This document shows, piece by piece, positions 46,277 to 56,791 of a stretch of 64,000 nucleotides of DNA (position 1 is its first letter; every line of letters begins with the position of its first letter). Both the position numbers and the translations under genes were made by a program. The notes below the pieces were generated by a model. That model was not told where the DNA came from. It saw only the letters and a list, made by a program, of their open reading frames with translations, and did not search any database. Origin of the DNA: Paraglaciecola sp. T6c (GTDB taxonomy: Bacteria > Pseudomonadota > Gammaproteobacteria > Enterobacterales > Alteromonadaceae); NCBI RefSeq assembly GCF_000014225.1, contig NC_008228.1:1860001-1924000 (forward strand), given 5' to 3'.

Positions 46277-47695
46277 TTGTTAGGATTGCCAATGCAACTT
46301 GGATCGTTACGCCAGCTTACGTTAGTTAGTTTTGCGCTTGTGCTCGTCCCTTTGGTGGTGCTGTTGTGGCATAGCCAGATTACGTTAGGCAGAATGGGAG
46401 AAATCGCCACCAACGAAGCTGAATTTTCAGTGGCTATGGTTCGGCGGGTTAATAACTTGGAAAGTTTCTCAGTGGATATTGAGCGACTCATCCGCCAATA
46501 CCACGTGTTAGACAAACCTGAGTTGAAAGAACTATCAGATAAATACGTGCAACGCTTTACTGAGTCGCTCGGTAGCCTATGTGTGAAGCTTGATAATTCC
46601 CGAGAATGTAACGTGCTGAGCGACCGCCTTACGTGGTTTCGAAGTTACGACAGGTTGAGCGATGAATTGCTACTTGATGCGCAATTAGCTGAATTTCGCC
46701 GAGCGTTGACTGAGTTGGGAGCGAGTGTGGACTCTTTACTCGACGACCGAATCAAACAACGTCAAGCGTACGTAAGTTCAGTTCAGCAAACGCAAGCATG
46801 GTTGACGGCTTTGCTGGTGAGCATTAGTTTGATACTGATCATTTTTGGCAGTCAGCTGATTCTGCGCCCTGTAAGAAAATTGGAGCATGTTATTCAGGCC
46901 ATTTCGCTGCAAGAAGACGAATTACCTGAAATTTCTAACTCGGGGCCTAAGGAACTGATCCTAGTTGAACGCAAACTACATCGCCTTTCAGATAGGCTAA
47001 CCCAGCTAGAGCACTTACGCCACGCGTTGCTGCGTCATGCGTCTCATGAGTTGAAAACGCCACTGGCGAGCATTAAAGAAGGCTGCTCACTGTTAACTGA
47101 GCAAGTGGTTGGAGAGCTCAACGATCGGCAAATGGAAGTGATGTCTTTGCTTAATAGCAGCACAGATCGCCTTAACACCTTGATCATGCAGTTGCTTGAT
47201 TACAACTTACTACTGCAGCAGGCAAAGCCTGATTTTCAGTGGTTAAAAACATCCTCTTTGATGGAAGGTTTTATTACAGACAACCGCCTAGCACTGCAAC
47301 AGAACAACCATAAGTTGGAAACGAAAATTGAGTTGCCGCAAGTGTACGCCGACGCCAACTTATTTAGGCGTATTCTTGACAATCTGTTGTCAAATGCCAT
47401 TGCCCATGGCAGCAAGGGCCGCCCAATTAATATTAAGCTATACCAAGAAAAACATGTTCAGGTGTTAGACGTTTCAAATCGCGGGCAAAAAATATCACCT
47501 GAACAAAGGGCTATTTTATTCGAGCCATTTAATCGCGGTGAGGGAAAACGTAATGACCGTATTATTGGTTCCGGGCTAGGGTTGTCGATCGTTGCCGATT
47601 GTGCGCGTATGATGCGAGGGAAAGTTGAAATTGTCGACGTGGATTATGCGGATGTGTGCTTTCGCGTTTCAATCCCCTTAACTGAGAAAAAGTAA
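46277..47695 (+). CDS. glrK: Sensor histidine kinase GlrK (QseE)
   Basis: A 472-residue membrane kinase close to E. coli GlrK: the N-terminus SLRQLTLVSFALVLVPLVVLLWHS is one membrane helix, a periplasmic domain of about 140 residues follows, then a second helix (about 174-197), a HAMP-like linker, HisKA with His257 (RHASHELKTPLAS), and HATPase_c with GSGLGLSIVADCARMM. It likely senses cell-envelope signals and phosphorylates GlrR. The start is TTG at 46277, well placed after GGAAGG; ATG 46292 with AGGA upstream is equally reasonable. It is followed immediately by qseG and glrR. Confidence 0.9.
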   Translation: MLGLPMQLGSLRQLTLVSFALVLVPLVVLLWHSQITLGRMGEIATNEAEFSVAMVRRVNNLESFSVDIERLIRQYHVLDKPELKELSDKYVQRFTESLGSLCVKLDNSRECNVLSDRLTWFRSYDRLSDELLLDAQLAEFRRALTELGASVDSLLDDRIKQRQAYVSSVQQTQAWLTALLVSISLILIIFGSQLILRPVRKLEHVIQAISLQEDELPEISNSGPKELILVERKLHRLSDRLTQLEHLRHALLRHASHELKTPLASIKEGCSLLTEQVVGELNDRQMEVMSLLNSSTDRLNTLIMQLLDYNLLLQQAKPDFQWLKTSSLMEGFITDNRLALQQNNHKLETKIELPQVYADANLFRRILDNLLSNAIAHGSKGRPINIKLYQEKHVQVLDVSNRGQKISPEQRAILFEPFNRGEGKRNDRIIGSGLGLSIVADCARMMRGKVEIVDVDYADVCFRVSIPLTEKK

Positions 47696-48297
47696 TGAAA
47701 GCGATAATAATTAAAGCAGGCATAAGCTTGCTCGTTTTGAGTTTGGCTGGGTGTAAATTGGTACCTGAAAATAATGTGAATGTTGAACGCCAAGAAGTAC
47801 TGCACGAAAGGAACTATTGTCTATACCAAACGCCAGATGCGTCCGTAGAAAAAAACTGCGACATTCATTATTGGCTTAATTATTGGCTTGATGGCGATGA
47901 GATGACATGGGCTCAACGTAAAGCAGAGATTGCTCTGTTGTCCGATAGCCCCCAAGACCAACTACGTAAAATATTACTTTGTCAGGGCAAAGATACTCCT
48001 TACCAAGACAAGTTGCGATCACAGTCATGGGCGCTAAGCCTGATAAAAGAATTTGATGGGGGCATGCAAGACATGCTCAGTGTCATGATTTACCACCCGA
48101 GTCAGGTGTTGCTTGAGTCAGAATCAGCGGTGGTGACATTAAGTAAGATTAACGGTGGCCAGTCCACTCGAATTGAAGAGCAGCAGGAGTTGGTTGATCA
48201 ACAAAGACTGCAAATTGAACAACAGCGAAATCAAATTGAGCAGCTATTAAAAATCGAAGCGTCAATTATGGATAACGCTAAAGGAGATCCTAAGTGA
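47695..48297 (+). CDS. qseG: QseG/YfhG-like lipoprotein of the glrKR operon
   Basis: A 200-residue lipoprotein (lipobox LAGC, Cys20) with a C-terminal coiled coil rich in Gln/Glu (QQELVDQQRLQIEQQRNQIE). It is one base into the end of glrK and overlaps glrR by four bases, so the three are translationally coupled. In E. coli the middle gene of the same operon encodes QseG, an outer-membrane lipoprotein that contacts GlrK. The assignment rests mainly on position, lipoprotein signal and size. Confidence 0.78.
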   Translation: MKAIIIKAGISLLVLSLAGCKLVPENNVNVERQEVLHERNYCLYQTPDASVEKNCDIHYWLNYWLDGDEMTWAQRKAEIALLSDSPQDQLRKILLCQGKDTPYQDKLRSQSWALSLIKEFDGGMQDMLSVMIYHPSQVLLESESAVVTLSKINGGQSTRIEEQQELVDQQRLQIEQQRNQIEQLLKIEASIMDNAKGDPK

Positions 48298-49643
48298 GTA
48301 AAGTTGAAGCGTCGTTAAAGCCACAAATATTACTCGTAGATGATGACGAAAGTTTACTACGGTTAATGGCTATTCGCTTAGAAGGTGAAGGCTATAGTGT
48401 GCAAAGTGCAGAAGGCGGCAAAGAAGCGCTGCGCTTGATGAATACCCAAAATTTTGATGCGGTATTAAGCGACCTTAGAATGCCAGGATTAGATGGCTTA
48501 AGTTTATTTGAAGAAATTATGTCCTTGGGCAAAGACCTGCCGGTTATTTTGATGACAGCCCACGGCACAATCCAAGATGCGGTTGAGGCGACCCAAAGAG
48601 GCGTTTTTGGTTTCCTTACCAAGCCGATTGATCATACTGAGTTGCGTGACCTGCTAGCCAAAGCGGTGAGTCAAAGCCAAGGCTCGCAAACAAGTGCTTG
48701 GCGTGAGCAAATTATCACGCGTTCCATGCAAATGGAGCAGTTGTTGGATCAAGCCCACCGAGTGGCGCAACGTGACGTCAGTGTGTTGGTCAGCGGGGCA
48801 AGTGGAACGGGTAAAGAGTTATTGGCCAATGCCATTCACAAAGCCAGTAAAAGGGCGAATAAACCGTTTGTGGCGATCAACTGTGGTGCTTTGCCTGAAA
48901 ACCTACTTGAGTCTGAACTTTTCGGGCACGCCAAAGGGGCCTTTACTGGTGCTGTGAATGAACATCAAGGCTTGTTTCGTGAAGCAGATGGTGGGACGTT
49001 GTTTTTAGATGAAATTGGTGACATGCCAACGCCGTTGCAAGTTAAATTACTTCGCGCATTGCAAGAGCAAGTTATTCGTCCTGTGGGTAGCAGCAAACAA
49101 ATACCTGTTGATGTTCGCATTATTTCGGCGACTCACAAAAATCTTGCAACAGAAATGAGTGAAGGGAATTTCCGTGAGGATCTGTATTATCGTTTAAACG
49201 TTGTGAATTTAACGCTGCCAACGCTGCGTGAACGCTCAGAAGATATTCCCTTGCTGGCTCGTTACCTACTTAAGAAAAGCGCCGAGCGCCATGAAGTGCG
49301 CGTCAGCCGTTTTTCTGATGACGCCATGCAACTGTTGACCACTGAATTGTGGCCAGGCAATGTGCGCCAGTTAGTCAATGTGGTTGAGCAGTGCGTTGCA
49401 TTAACACAAACATCAGTGATTGCAGTGCACCTTGTGGAACAAGCGCTGTCGACGTCTGAGCAAAAATGGCCAACGCTCACCGAAGCGCGAGATGCTTTTG
49501 AACAGAGTTATCTGCTAAAACTGCTCAAAATGACCGACGGGAATGTTACTCGGGCCGCTGAAATTGCCGGTCGTAATCGCACCGATTTACACAAGTTGAT
49601 GAAGAAACATGATTTGCACTCTACTGATTTTAAGCATGACTAA
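48294..49643 (+). CDS. glrR: Sigma54-dependent response regulator GlrR (QseF)
   Basis: A 449-residue NtrC-type activator. Receiver domain with Asp60 (VLSDLRMPGLDG), AAA+ domain with Walker A GASGTGKE (168-175) and the sigma54-contacting GAFTGA loop at 215-220, and a C-terminal Fis-type helix-turn-helix (GNVTRAAEIAGRNRTDLHKLMKKH). In E. coli it drives the sRNA GlmY, which controls glmS. A matching GlrR-type site and a sigma54-like element lie upstream of this operon at 45.5-45.7 kb. A terminator follows. Confidence 0.93.
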   Translation: MSKVEASLKPQILLVDDDESLLRLMAIRLEGEGYSVQSAEGGKEALRLMNTQNFDAVLSDLRMPGLDGLSLFEEIMSLGKDLPVILMTAHGTIQDAVEATQRGVFGFLTKPIDHTELRDLLAKAVSQSQGSQTSAWREQIITRSMQMEQLLDQAHRVAQRDVSVLVSGASGTGKELLANAIHKASKRANKPFVAINCGALPENLLESELFGHAKGAFTGAVNEHQGLFREADGGTLFLDEIGDMPTPLQVKLLRALQEQVIRPVGSSKQIPVDVRIISATHKNLATEMSEGNFREDLYYRLNVVNLTLPTLRERSEDIPLLARYLLKKSAERHEVRVSRFSDDAMQLLTTELWPGNVRQLVNVVEQCVALTQTSVIAVHLVEQALSTSEQKWPTLTEARDAFEQSYLLKLLKMTDGNVTRAAEIAGRNRTDLHKLMKKHDLHSTDFKHD

Positions 49644-49683
49644 TGGCTAATTAAATAAATAAGTAAGTGATGGATTGCCCCGT

Positions 49684-49713
49684 AAGCGCGAATATTGTTA
49701 TTCGCGCTTTTTT
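49684..49713 (+). terminator. Rho-independent terminator after glrR
   Basis: An 11-base-pair stem with a GCGCGAATA core (49684-49694 with 49699-49709), TTGT loop and a following T-run. Confidence 0.9.
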
Positions 49714-49836
49714 GTTTTTAGGGAACGTGGTTGTATTTTTATTAAAAAAGAGAGGGTATTGCGCAAAGTTAGTGCAACACATTCCTGTTTTCTGTTTTAG
49801 AATACACAGCAATTTTTTAAAGAGGTAAGTAGTTAA

Positions 49837-50628
49837 ATGCGAATAGCGTTAGGAGTTGAATACGATGGTGCCCGCTTTCATGGCTGGCAAAGGCAAAATG
49901 AAGTCATAAGTGTACAGCAGCACTTAGAGGAAGCCTTGACGCGTATTGCTAACGAACCTATCCGCGTTGTGTGTGCAGGTCGCACTGATGCGGGGGTGCA
50001 TGCGACAGGGCAGGTGGTCCATTTCGAGACGACTAGCCAGCGCCCTGATAGAGCATGGACACTGGGTATCAACACCTACTTGCCAGATACAATATCTGTG
50101 CGTTGGGTAAAAGCCGTGCCTGAGGATTTTCACGCACGTTTTTCTGCTACTGCCAGGCGTTATCGCTATATCATCTATAACAACACGTTGCGCAGCGGTA
50201 TTTTGGCTAATGGCGTGACGCATATCTACGGTGATCTTGATCATGAGTTGATGCACGAAGCCGCACAAAAATTAGTGGGTAAACATGACTTTAGCTCGTT
50301 CAGAGCAGTGAACTGTCAAGCGAAAACAGCGACCCGCACCATGTCCCATATTCGCGTTAAGCGTATGGGCGACTATATTGTGATTGATGTACAAGCCAAT
50401 GCTTTTTTACATCATATGGTGCGTAACATTACGGGGACTTTGGTGGCTATTGGACATAAAGAAAAGCCAGTGGAGTGGGTAGACGAATTATTAGAGGTCA
50501 AAGACAGAACGAAAGCGGGTATTACCGCGCTACCAAACGGTTTGTATTTAGTGCACGTTACGTATCCAGAAACGTTTGCACTGCCAAAACTGAAAATGGG
50601 GCCTTTGTTCCTTGCGGATGACTTCTAA
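49837..50628 (+). CDS. truA: tRNA pseudouridine(38-40) synthase
   Basis: Makes pseudouridine at positions 38-40 of tRNA anticodon arms. The catalytic Asp51 is in [18 protein letters not shown], and the [18 protein letters not shown] and [13 protein letters not shown] segments are family signatures. Length 263 residues. It begins the truA-accD-folC-dedD-cvpA-purF block conserved in gammaproteobacteria. Confidence 0.97.
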   Translation: MRIALGVEYDGARFHGWQRQNEVISVQQHLEEALTRIANEPIRVVCAGRTDAGVHATGQVVHFETTSQRPDRAWTLGINTYLPDTISVRWVKAVPEDFHARFSATARRYRYIIYNNTLRSGILANGVTHIYGDLDHELMHEAAQKLVGKHDFSSFRAVNCQAKTATRTMSHIRVKRMGDYIVIDVQANAFLHHMVRNITGTLVAIGHKEKPVEWVDELLEVKDRTKAGITALPNGLYLVHVTYPETFALPKLKMGPLFLADDF

Positions 50629-50765
50629 GACCAGTTTTATTTTCGTAACTTTGGATAACTGTGTTTTAATACGGTTTGAATGTGCCTAGAAAATTAATCG
50701 TTGCATCTGTCGTTGCATATCCTCAATAAAAACAACGATATGATTGCCAAAGAAGGTTTAAATTA

Positions 50766-51614
50766 ATGAGTTGGATTGAAAAGATATTACCGCGTACAAA
50801 ATCACCCACTAAAAGTAATGTACCTGAAGGTATATGGACTAAGTGTGGACAGTGTGATGCGGTTCTATACAAGACTGAGCTAGAAAAACAGTTAGGCGTA
50901 TGCCCTAAGTGTAATCACCATATGCGTGTCTCTGCGCGTGCTCGGTTGAATCAATTTTTAGATCAAGGCGAGCGTACCGAGTTAGGTAGCGAACTTGAAC
51001 CGAAAGATTTACTGAAATTCAAAGATTCCAAAAAATACAAAGATCGCTTAGTTGCTGCGCAAAAAGCCACAAATGAAAAAGATGCATTAGTGGTCATGCA
51101 AGGTAAATTAAAAGGTATGCCGGTAGTGGTTGCTGCGTTCGAATTTGCCTTTATGGGTGGGTCTATGGCGTCAGTAGTTGGGGCGCGTTTTGTGAAAGCG
51201 GTTGAGGCCTGTTTAGAACACAACATGCCACTTATCTGTTTCTCTACCAGTGGTGGTGCGCGTATGCAAGAAGCGTTGCTTTCACTAATGCAAATGGCAA
51301 AAACCAGTGCTGCATTGGCGAAAATGAGCGAGAAAGGCCTGCCTTACATATCGGTTATGACGGATCCTACTATGGGTGGTGTATCAGCCAGTTTAGCCAT
51401 GTTGGGTGATGTTAACGTAGCAGAGCCTAGAGCGTTAATTGGTTTCGCTGGACCTAGAGTGATAGAGCAAACCGTACGTGAAACCTTACCTGAAGGCTTT
51501 CAGCGTAGTGAGTTCCTATTAGAGAAAGGTGCGATTGACGTGATTATTGATAGACGCGAAATGCGCGATCGTTTGCACAGTATGTTATCTAAGTTGCATC
51601 ATCAACAGGCATAA
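50766..51614 (+). CDS. accD: Acetyl-CoA carboxylase carboxyltransferase subunit beta
   Basis: The beta half of the carboxyltransferase that makes malonyl-CoA. The zinc ribbon has Cys27, 30, 46 and 49 (KCGQC and CPKC), followed by the crotonase-like domain with the oxyanion-hole segment [20 protein letters not shown]. Length 282 residues, slightly short of E. coli. Confidence 0.98.
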   Translation: MSWIEKILPRTKSPTKSNVPEGIWTKCGQCDAVLYKTELEKQLGVCPKCNHHMRVSARARLNQFLDQGERTELGSELEPKDLLKFKDSKKYKDRLVAAQKATNEKDALVVMQGKLKGMPVVVAAFEFAFMGGSMASVVGARFVKAVEACLEHNMPLICFSTSGGARMQEALLSLMQMAKTSAALAKMSEKGLPYISVMTDPTMGGVSASLAMLGDVNVAEPRALIGFAGPRVIEQTVRETLPEGFQRSEFLLEKGAIDVIIDRREMRDRLHSMLSKLHHQQA

Positions 51615-51629
51615 AATTTCAGCACCTAA

Positions 51630-52910
51630 ATGACAAATTTATCTTCTATACAGGCCTCTAGTTTTGAGGCCTGGTCTTTAAATGAGTGGCTTGACCACCT
51701 CAGCGCATTACATCCTAAGAATATCGAAATGGGCCTTGAGCGAGTGAACAAGGTCTTTGAGCAACTCAATATCTCTTTTTCAAAGCAAACCGTGGTCACT
51801 GTTGCAGGTACTAACGGTAAAGGCACCACCTGCGCATTTCTTGAACAAGCCTGCTTGGCAGCAGGCAAAAGGGTTGGAGTTTATAGCTCACCTCATCTGA
51901 TTCAGTACACTGAACGAGTGCGCATTAACGGTATCGATGGGAGTGAGCAAGCCCACTGCCGAGCGTTTCAAGCCGTCGAGCGCGCTAGGGGGGATATTCC
52001 TCTTACGTATTTTGAGTTTGGTACCCTAGCAGGTCTTAAACTTGTACACGATGCCAATGTGGATATCGCGTTACTTGAAGTGGGCTTAGGCGGGCGTTTG
52101 GATGCCGTGAACGTGGTGTCGCCTGACATTGCAGTGATCACCAGTATCGATTTGGACCATCAAGATTTTCTAGGTGATACCAAAGAACTAGTGGCTGCAG
52201 AAAAAGCCGGCATCATGCGTGACAACATTCCCGTGGTGGTGGGTGAGCCTGTGAAATACCAAGCTTTGCTTGATGCTGTTTCTCAGCACAGCGCACTGGC
52301 ATCTTGGCAGCATGTGGATTTTGATTATCAACTAGCAGATGATTATATGGTGTGGAGCAATCATCAGCTTAGTTACGCGCAATTACCCATCCCGCATATT
52401 CCTGCACAAAACGTGTCTACTGGCTTGCAGGTGATCCAACTACTAAAGCTGGACTTAAGTGAAGGGGATTTGGCTAATGTGATCACTGACACCAGACTAC
52501 CTGGTCGATGTCAGTATATCGGATATTCTCCTGCCATTATGGTTGATGTTGCCCATAATCCTCATGCCACGGGTTATTTACTTTCGCAAATACGTAAGCT
52601 TGATTACGACAGGCTTTACTTAGTTGTGGGTATGTTGAAAGACAAAGATATTCGCTCGAGTCTAGCGGATTTTTCAAACTTAAATGCGCACTGGATGTTG
52701 GGCGGCTTAGATGTGCCAAGAGGTGCTGCCGCTGCGGATATTAAATCAGTGTTAGACGAGCAACAAAAAGTGCTAGAATTTTCCACGGTTTGCCAGGCGT
52801 TTGAAAAAGCGAAGGCTTTAGCGCAAGAGCAAGACTTGATTGTTGTATTCGGTTCGTTTTTTACCGTATCCGATATTCTTAAGCTATCAAATAAAGGAAA
52901 TAACGAGTGA
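51630..52910 (+). CDS. folC: Bifunctional folylpolyglutamate / dihydrofolate synthase
   Basis: Adds glutamate to folates and makes dihydrofolate from dihydropteroate, the product of FolP at 19.4 kb. The P-loop is VAGTNGKGTTCAFLE (about 58-72), DIALLEVGLGGRLDAVNVV is the substrate signature, and VDVAHNPHA lies in the C-terminal domain. Length 426 residues. It overlaps dedD by four bases. Confidence 0.97.
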   Translation: MTNLSSIQASSFEAWSLNEWLDHLSALHPKNIEMGLERVNKVFEQLNISFSKQTVVTVAGTNGKGTTCAFLEQACLAAGKRVGVYSSPHLIQYTERVRINGIDGSEQAHCRAFQAVERARGDIPLTYFEFGTLAGLKLVHDANVDIALLEVGLGGRLDAVNVVSPDIAVITSIDLDHQDFLGDTKELVAAEKAGIMRDNIPVVVGEPVKYQALLDAVSQHSALASWQHVDFDYQLADDYMVWSNHQLSYAQLPIPHIPAQNVSTGLQVIQLLKLDLSEGDLANVITDTRLPGRCQYIGYSPAIMVDVAHNPHATGYLLSQIRKLDYDRLYLVVGMLKDKDIRSSLADFSNLNAHWMLGGLDVPRGAAAADIKSVLDEQQKVLEFSTVCQAFEKAKALAQEQDLIVVFGSFFTVSDILKLSNKGNNE

Positions 52911-53551
52911 CCTCTGCGCTAAAAAATCGATTAATTGGTACGGTGATTATTGTGGCTATCGCTGTTATTTTTTTGCCGGATTTATTGGGCGGTAAAACCC
53001 AAAGCGAAAAAGAACTGTTTGTTGAATTACCAGAACGTCCAGCGGTGAAAACCGTGCAACGTCCAGGCAGTTTTTCTACTGAGGATGTTGCCAGTCTCAC
53101 CTCTAGAGACATCGAAATAGTTGAAGACAATGCTATCGACGACAACACGTCTGGCAATGCAGCAGTACAAGAAAGCGATATCAAAGGTCAGGAAGACGCT
53201 GATGTGGCTGCTCAATTAGCCAATACAGCACCCGTGCAAAATTCAGAGCCACAGACAAAGCCCGTTACAGTATCGAGCACGCACGCTTACGAAAAGGCTT
53301 TACTTGAAGGAGCCGGCTGGGTTGTTCAGTTGGGGACGTTTAGGCACAAAAAAAATGTGCAGGAATTACTTGAGAAGTTAGAAAAAGCTGGCTATCGCGC
53401 TTTTACCCGACCGGTTCAAACCAGTAGTGGCAAGTTAACTAAAGTGTTTGTGGGGCCTGATTTGCAAAAGACTCGTTTAGAAAAGTCCCTCGGCGAACTG
53501 ACCGAGTTAACAAAATTAAAAGGGCGAATTACCCCATTTACCGTCCAGTAA
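52907..53551 (+). CDS. dedD: DedD-like SPOR-domain cell-division protein
   Basis: A 214-residue inner-membrane protein: one N-terminal helix (about 7-26), a long acidic low-complexity periplasmic linker (about 40-125), and a C-terminal SPOR domain (about 135-212, WVVQLGTFRHKKNVQELLEKL). It binds septal glycan and stimulates constriction. Its position between folC and cvpA is the E. coli arrangement. The start is GTG, overlapping the folC stop. Confidence 0.93.
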   Translation: MTSALKNRLIGTVIIVAIAVIFLPDLLGGKTQSEKELFVELPERPAVKTVQRPGSFSTEDVASLTSRDIEIVEDNAIDDNTSGNAAVQESDIKGQEDADVAAQLANTAPVQNSEPQTKPVTVSSTHAYEKALLEGAGWVVQLGTFRHKKNVQELLEKLEKAGYRAFTRPVQTSSGKLTKVFVGPDLQKTRLEKSLGELTELTKLKGRITPFTVQ

Positions 53552-53688
53552 TATGGATTGCTATTAATACTAAAATTAGCAAGATTTTAGTCATGAGTTT
53601 TGCTAATATGCGCGCGAATTTAGTGTTATGGCGTGAAGATTAGGTTTTTGATCCACGTTATGCATCACCAGCGGATTTATCAATTTTT

Positions 53689-54177
53689 ATGAACTGGATA
53701 GACTACGCCATCATCGGCGTCATTCTGCTCTCCACCGTTATCAGTTTAGTACGTGGGTTTGTTAAAGAAGCAATCTCACTCGCTGTCTGGTTTTGCGCCT
53801 TCTTTATTGCCAGTCGTTTTTATGCGGACTTGGCGACCTACCTAACTAGCATTGATGATCAAACTATTCGCAACGGCGTAGCGATTGCTATTTTGTTTGT
53901 GGCGACTTTGATCCTTGGCGGATTACTCAATTACTTGATTTCGCAGTTAGTACACTACACAGGCTTGTCAGGCACTGATCGTGCACTTGGTGCAGTATTT
54001 GGTGTGCTACGTGGCGTTTTGATCGTCAGCGCTTTACTCTTTTTTCTCGATACGTTTACCCCATTAGCTGATGCCGATGGATGGAAAACATCATTACTTA
54101 TTCCAGAATTCAGCTTAGTGATAGAGTGGTTCTTTCAATATTTGCAAGGTAACTCAAGCTTCATCAAACCCATTTAA
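53689..54177 (+). CDS. cvpA: CvpA family inner-membrane protein
   Basis: A 162-residue protein with four predicted helices. It begins [31 protein letters not shown], the CvpA signature. Known for colicin V production and, in several bacteria, bile and envelope stress tolerance; the molecular role is unknown. It precedes purF by 26 bases, as in E. coli. Confidence 0.95.
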   Translation: MNWIDYAIIGVILLSTVISLVRGFVKEAISLAVWFCAFFIASRFYADLATYLTSIDDQTIRNGVAIAILFVATLILGGLLNYLISQLVHYTGLSGTDRALGAVFGVLRGVLIVSALLFFLDTFTPLADADGWKTSLLIPEFSLVIEWFFQYLQGNSSFIKPI

Positions 54178-54203
54178 CAAACCCGTTTAAAAAGGTAACT
54201 CAC

Positions 54204-55721
54204 ATGTGTGGTATTGTCGGAATCGTAGGTAAAAGTCCAGTAAACCAGTCCTTGTATGACGGGCTGACTGTATTGCAACATCGGGGGCAAGATGCAGCAG
54301 GGATTGTCACCATAGACGAGGGTGTGTTTCATCTGCGTAAAGACAATGGGTTAGTGCGCGATGTTTTCCACACGCGTCATATGAAGCGACTCACAGGTCA
54401 GTTTGGTATTGGTCATGTACGTTATCCTACAGCCGGCAGTTCTAGCTCTGCAGAGGCGCAACCTTTCTACGTTAATTCACCTTTTGGTATTGCCTTTGCC
54501 CACAATGGTAATTTAACCAATGCACATGAGCTAAAAGATGACGTATTTCGGATTGCTAAACGCCATATTAACACCACGTCTGACTCTGAATTATTGCTCA
54601 ATATTATTGCGCATGAACTTCACAACTGTGAAGGGTTAAGCCTAACCCCAGAAGAAGTATTCAAAGCGGTGACCACAGTGCACAAAAAAGTGCGTGGTGC
54701 ATACGCTGTTGTTGCTGCAATCATAGGTAACGGCATGCTGGCTTTTAGAGACCCATTTGGCATTCGTCCTTTGGCTCTGGGCAAACGCAAAACTGAATTT
54801 GGCGACGAATACATGGTGGCCTCTGAAAGTGTTGCATTGGATGCCGTGGGTTTTACGTTTATCCGTGATGTGGCGCCAGGTGAAGCTATTTATGTGACCG
54901 AAAGCGGCGAATTGCACACCCAACAATGTGCGCATGGGGCAATTAATGCTCCTTGTATTTTCGAATTCGTTTATTTTGCCCGCCCAGATTCTTTTATCGA
55001 TGGTATTTCGGTTTATGCGTCACGCGTCAATATGGGTCGTAAGCTAGGTCAGAAAATCGCTCGAGAGTGGGCAGATTTGGATATAGACGTTGTCATTCCT
55101 ATCCCAGAAACATCAACTGATGTCGCCCTACAGATCTCACTTGAGTTGAACCTGCCATACCGCCAAGGTTTTGTGAAAAACCGTTACATTGGTCGCACCT
55201 TTATCATGCCTGGGCAAACCATGCGTCGTAAATCGGTACGTCGTAAATTGAATGCCATCCCCTCTGAGTTTGTCGGTAAAAATGTATTGCTGGTGGATGA
55301 CTCGATTGTGCGTGGCACTACCTCAGAGCAGATCATCGATATGGCGCGTGAGTCTGGCGCGAAGAAGGTGTATTTTGCGTCGGCGGCGCCTGAAATTCGT
55401 TTCCCTAATGTGTACGGTATTGACATGCCTTCGGTGAACGAATTGATTGCATATGGTCGTGAGATTGAGGAAATTAGCGATTTGATCCGAGCCGATGGTT
55501 TGATATTCCAAGACATCAGCGACTTAGTTGAAGCGGTGACTGAACTTAATCCAGTTATTAATCGCTTTGAAACGTCGGTCTTTGATGGAAACTATATTAC
55601 AGGTGATGTGGATCAACATTACTTGGAGCGTATTGATACATTGCGTAATGAGGGGGCTAAAAACGCTGGCATTCAAACTGAGCTAAGCAACCTTGAAATG
55701 CACAATATGCAGGAAGACTAA
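54204..55721 (+). CDS. purF: Amidophosphoribosyltransferase
   Basis: First committed step of purine synthesis (PRPP to phosphoribosylamine). The N-terminal Cys2 (MCGIVGIVG) is the Ntn glutaminase nucleophile exposed after Met removal. The glutaminase domain includes [16 protein letters not shown] and AHNGNLTN, and the PRPP-binding loop is [17 protein letters not shown]. Length 505 residues, normal. A terminator follows. Confidence 0.98.
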   Translation: MCGIVGIVGKSPVNQSLYDGLTVLQHRGQDAAGIVTIDEGVFHLRKDNGLVRDVFHTRHMKRLTGQFGIGHVRYPTAGSSSSAEAQPFYVNSPFGIAFAHNGNLTNAHELKDDVFRIAKRHINTTSDSELLLNIIAHELHNCEGLSLTPEEVFKAVTTVHKKVRGAYAVVAAIIGNGMLAFRDPFGIRPLALGKRKTEFGDEYMVASESVALDAVGFTFIRDVAPGEAIYVTESGELHTQQCAHGAINAPCIFEFVYFARPDSFIDGISVYASRVNMGRKLGQKIAREWADLDIDVVIPIPETSTDVALQISLELNLPYRQGFVKNRYIGRTFIMPGQTMRRKSVRRKLNAIPSEFVGKNVLLVDDSIVRGTTSEQIIDMARESGAKKVYFASAAPEIRFPNVYGIDMPSVNELIAYGREIEEISDLIRADGLIFQDISDLVEAVTELNPVINRFETSVFDGNYITGDVDQHYLERIDTLRNEGAKNAGIQTELSNLEMHNMQED

Positions 55722-55746
55722 ACGAAAGTTGTGTTCTTAAAACATA

Positions 55747-55776
55747 AAAAAAGCGCTGTTATTCAGCGCTTTTTTG
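55747..55776 (+). terminator. Rho-independent terminator after purF
   Basis: AAAAAAGCGCTG (55747-55758) pairs with CAGCGCTTTTTT (55764-55775) around a five-base loop. Confidence 0.9.
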
Positions 55777-55842
55777 TATCTGCGGTTTGCATATCTTTTG
55801 GCGGACAGTCGCTTATGCGGTCAATACTGATTCTATAAAGTC

Positions 55843-55902
55843 TTATCCAGTAAACACTTATCCAACAAACATCTAACCAGCAAACATTTAACCAGTAAAT
55901 AC
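55843..55902 (-). repeat. Four 15-base tandem repeats, each with an in-frame stop
   Basis: Four units (55888-55902, 55873-55887, 55858-55872, 55843-55857) read on the minus strand as V/M-F-T/A/V-G-stop. The first is the real end of the Yip1-family gene; the next three are diverged copies just downstream, all in the same frame. Confidence 0.85.
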
Positions 55903-56487
55903 TGGCCCCATGCCCATGCTCCACAAAATCACCGAAGCAGCCATTAAAATAGTTAACAGTACCAGGCCACAGGTCACCACAGAGCTCGCATAAATAAAGC
56001 CTTTCTCTTCAGGGATGTGCATAAGAATAGGCGTGCCGGTGTAAAGTAAATACACCGAGTAGGTGAGGCCCACTAAACCGATCATCATGACAAACCATAA
56101 AACAGGGTAAAATGCCGCAAAACCTACCATAAATAACGGGGTTGCCGTGTAAGCTGCGAGTTCAAGTGACTGGGTATAAGTGGGTGTCGAGTCGAACGCT
56201 TTGGCCAGCTCGTGAATTAGCACAGATAAGGCTAGAACGCCGACCACTAAGCCTAAGTAGGTACCGGCGCTCATAATAGCAGCGCTTTCTTTAGTGAGTT
56301 TGATTGTGTCGCCAACACCAATGCTCCAACCCAAATACGCGGTAGAGTAGTAGGTCATTAAAGCGGGAATAAGAGATATTAGGGCGATGTGACTTAAGCT
56401 GTAAAAATAGGTTTCGTGACGGTCATCAATGCTGTGCCATTCTTCTTTAGGATGGGCATACAACCCCCACAGGTGATTCAAAATCAT
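55888..56487 (-). CDS. Yip1/DUF1282 family membrane protein
   Basis: A 199-residue inner-membrane protein with about five helices. It begins MILNHLWGLYAHPKEEWHSI, typical of Yip1-domain bacterial proteins (a cytosolic N-terminal HPxxxW motif before the first helix). Function unknown. Its 3' end has been copied as tandem 15-base repeats, so near-cognate readthrough would meet three more stops. It converges with purF. Confidence 0.88.
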   Translation of the reverse strand: MILNHLWGLYAHPKEEWHSIDDRHETYFYSLSHIALISLIPALMTYYSTAYLGWSIGVGDTIKLTKESAAIMSAGTYLGLVVGVLALSVLIHELAKAFDSTPTYTQSLELAAYTATPLFMVGFAAFYPVLWFVMMIGLVGLTYSVYLLYTGTPILMHIPEEKGFIYASSVVTCGLVLLTILMAASVILWSMGMGPVFTG

Positions 56488-56791
56488 ATAGTTACTCGCT
56501 CTTTTGTTATTAACAATGAATTTACAACTAATTAACGTTCATTCTGTTGTAGGTTGGTTAATTCGTCAACAGTTTTCGTTTTCTACCTTAGTATTAGCCG
56601 TTTTGTTAGATTTGATATGTCTTGGCGTGGTTTCTCAACGAGCCTGACGATCTGTTTTGTATCCTGCGCTTTTTCATTGCGTTGGTAGTTACCTCTAAAA
56701 ATCTGTCTTCAAGTTGATTCGTGTCATTTTCTTGCGACCTCATTGGCGTAATATGTAGCGTACGATTTGCGAAATGTTTTAAACATCAACA
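56488..56791. other. Intergenic region between divergent Yip1-family gene and exporter operon
   Basis: No gene is visible. A TAATAT element at 56749-56754 may be the -10 of the exporter operon, but no good -35 was found. Confidence 0.4.
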
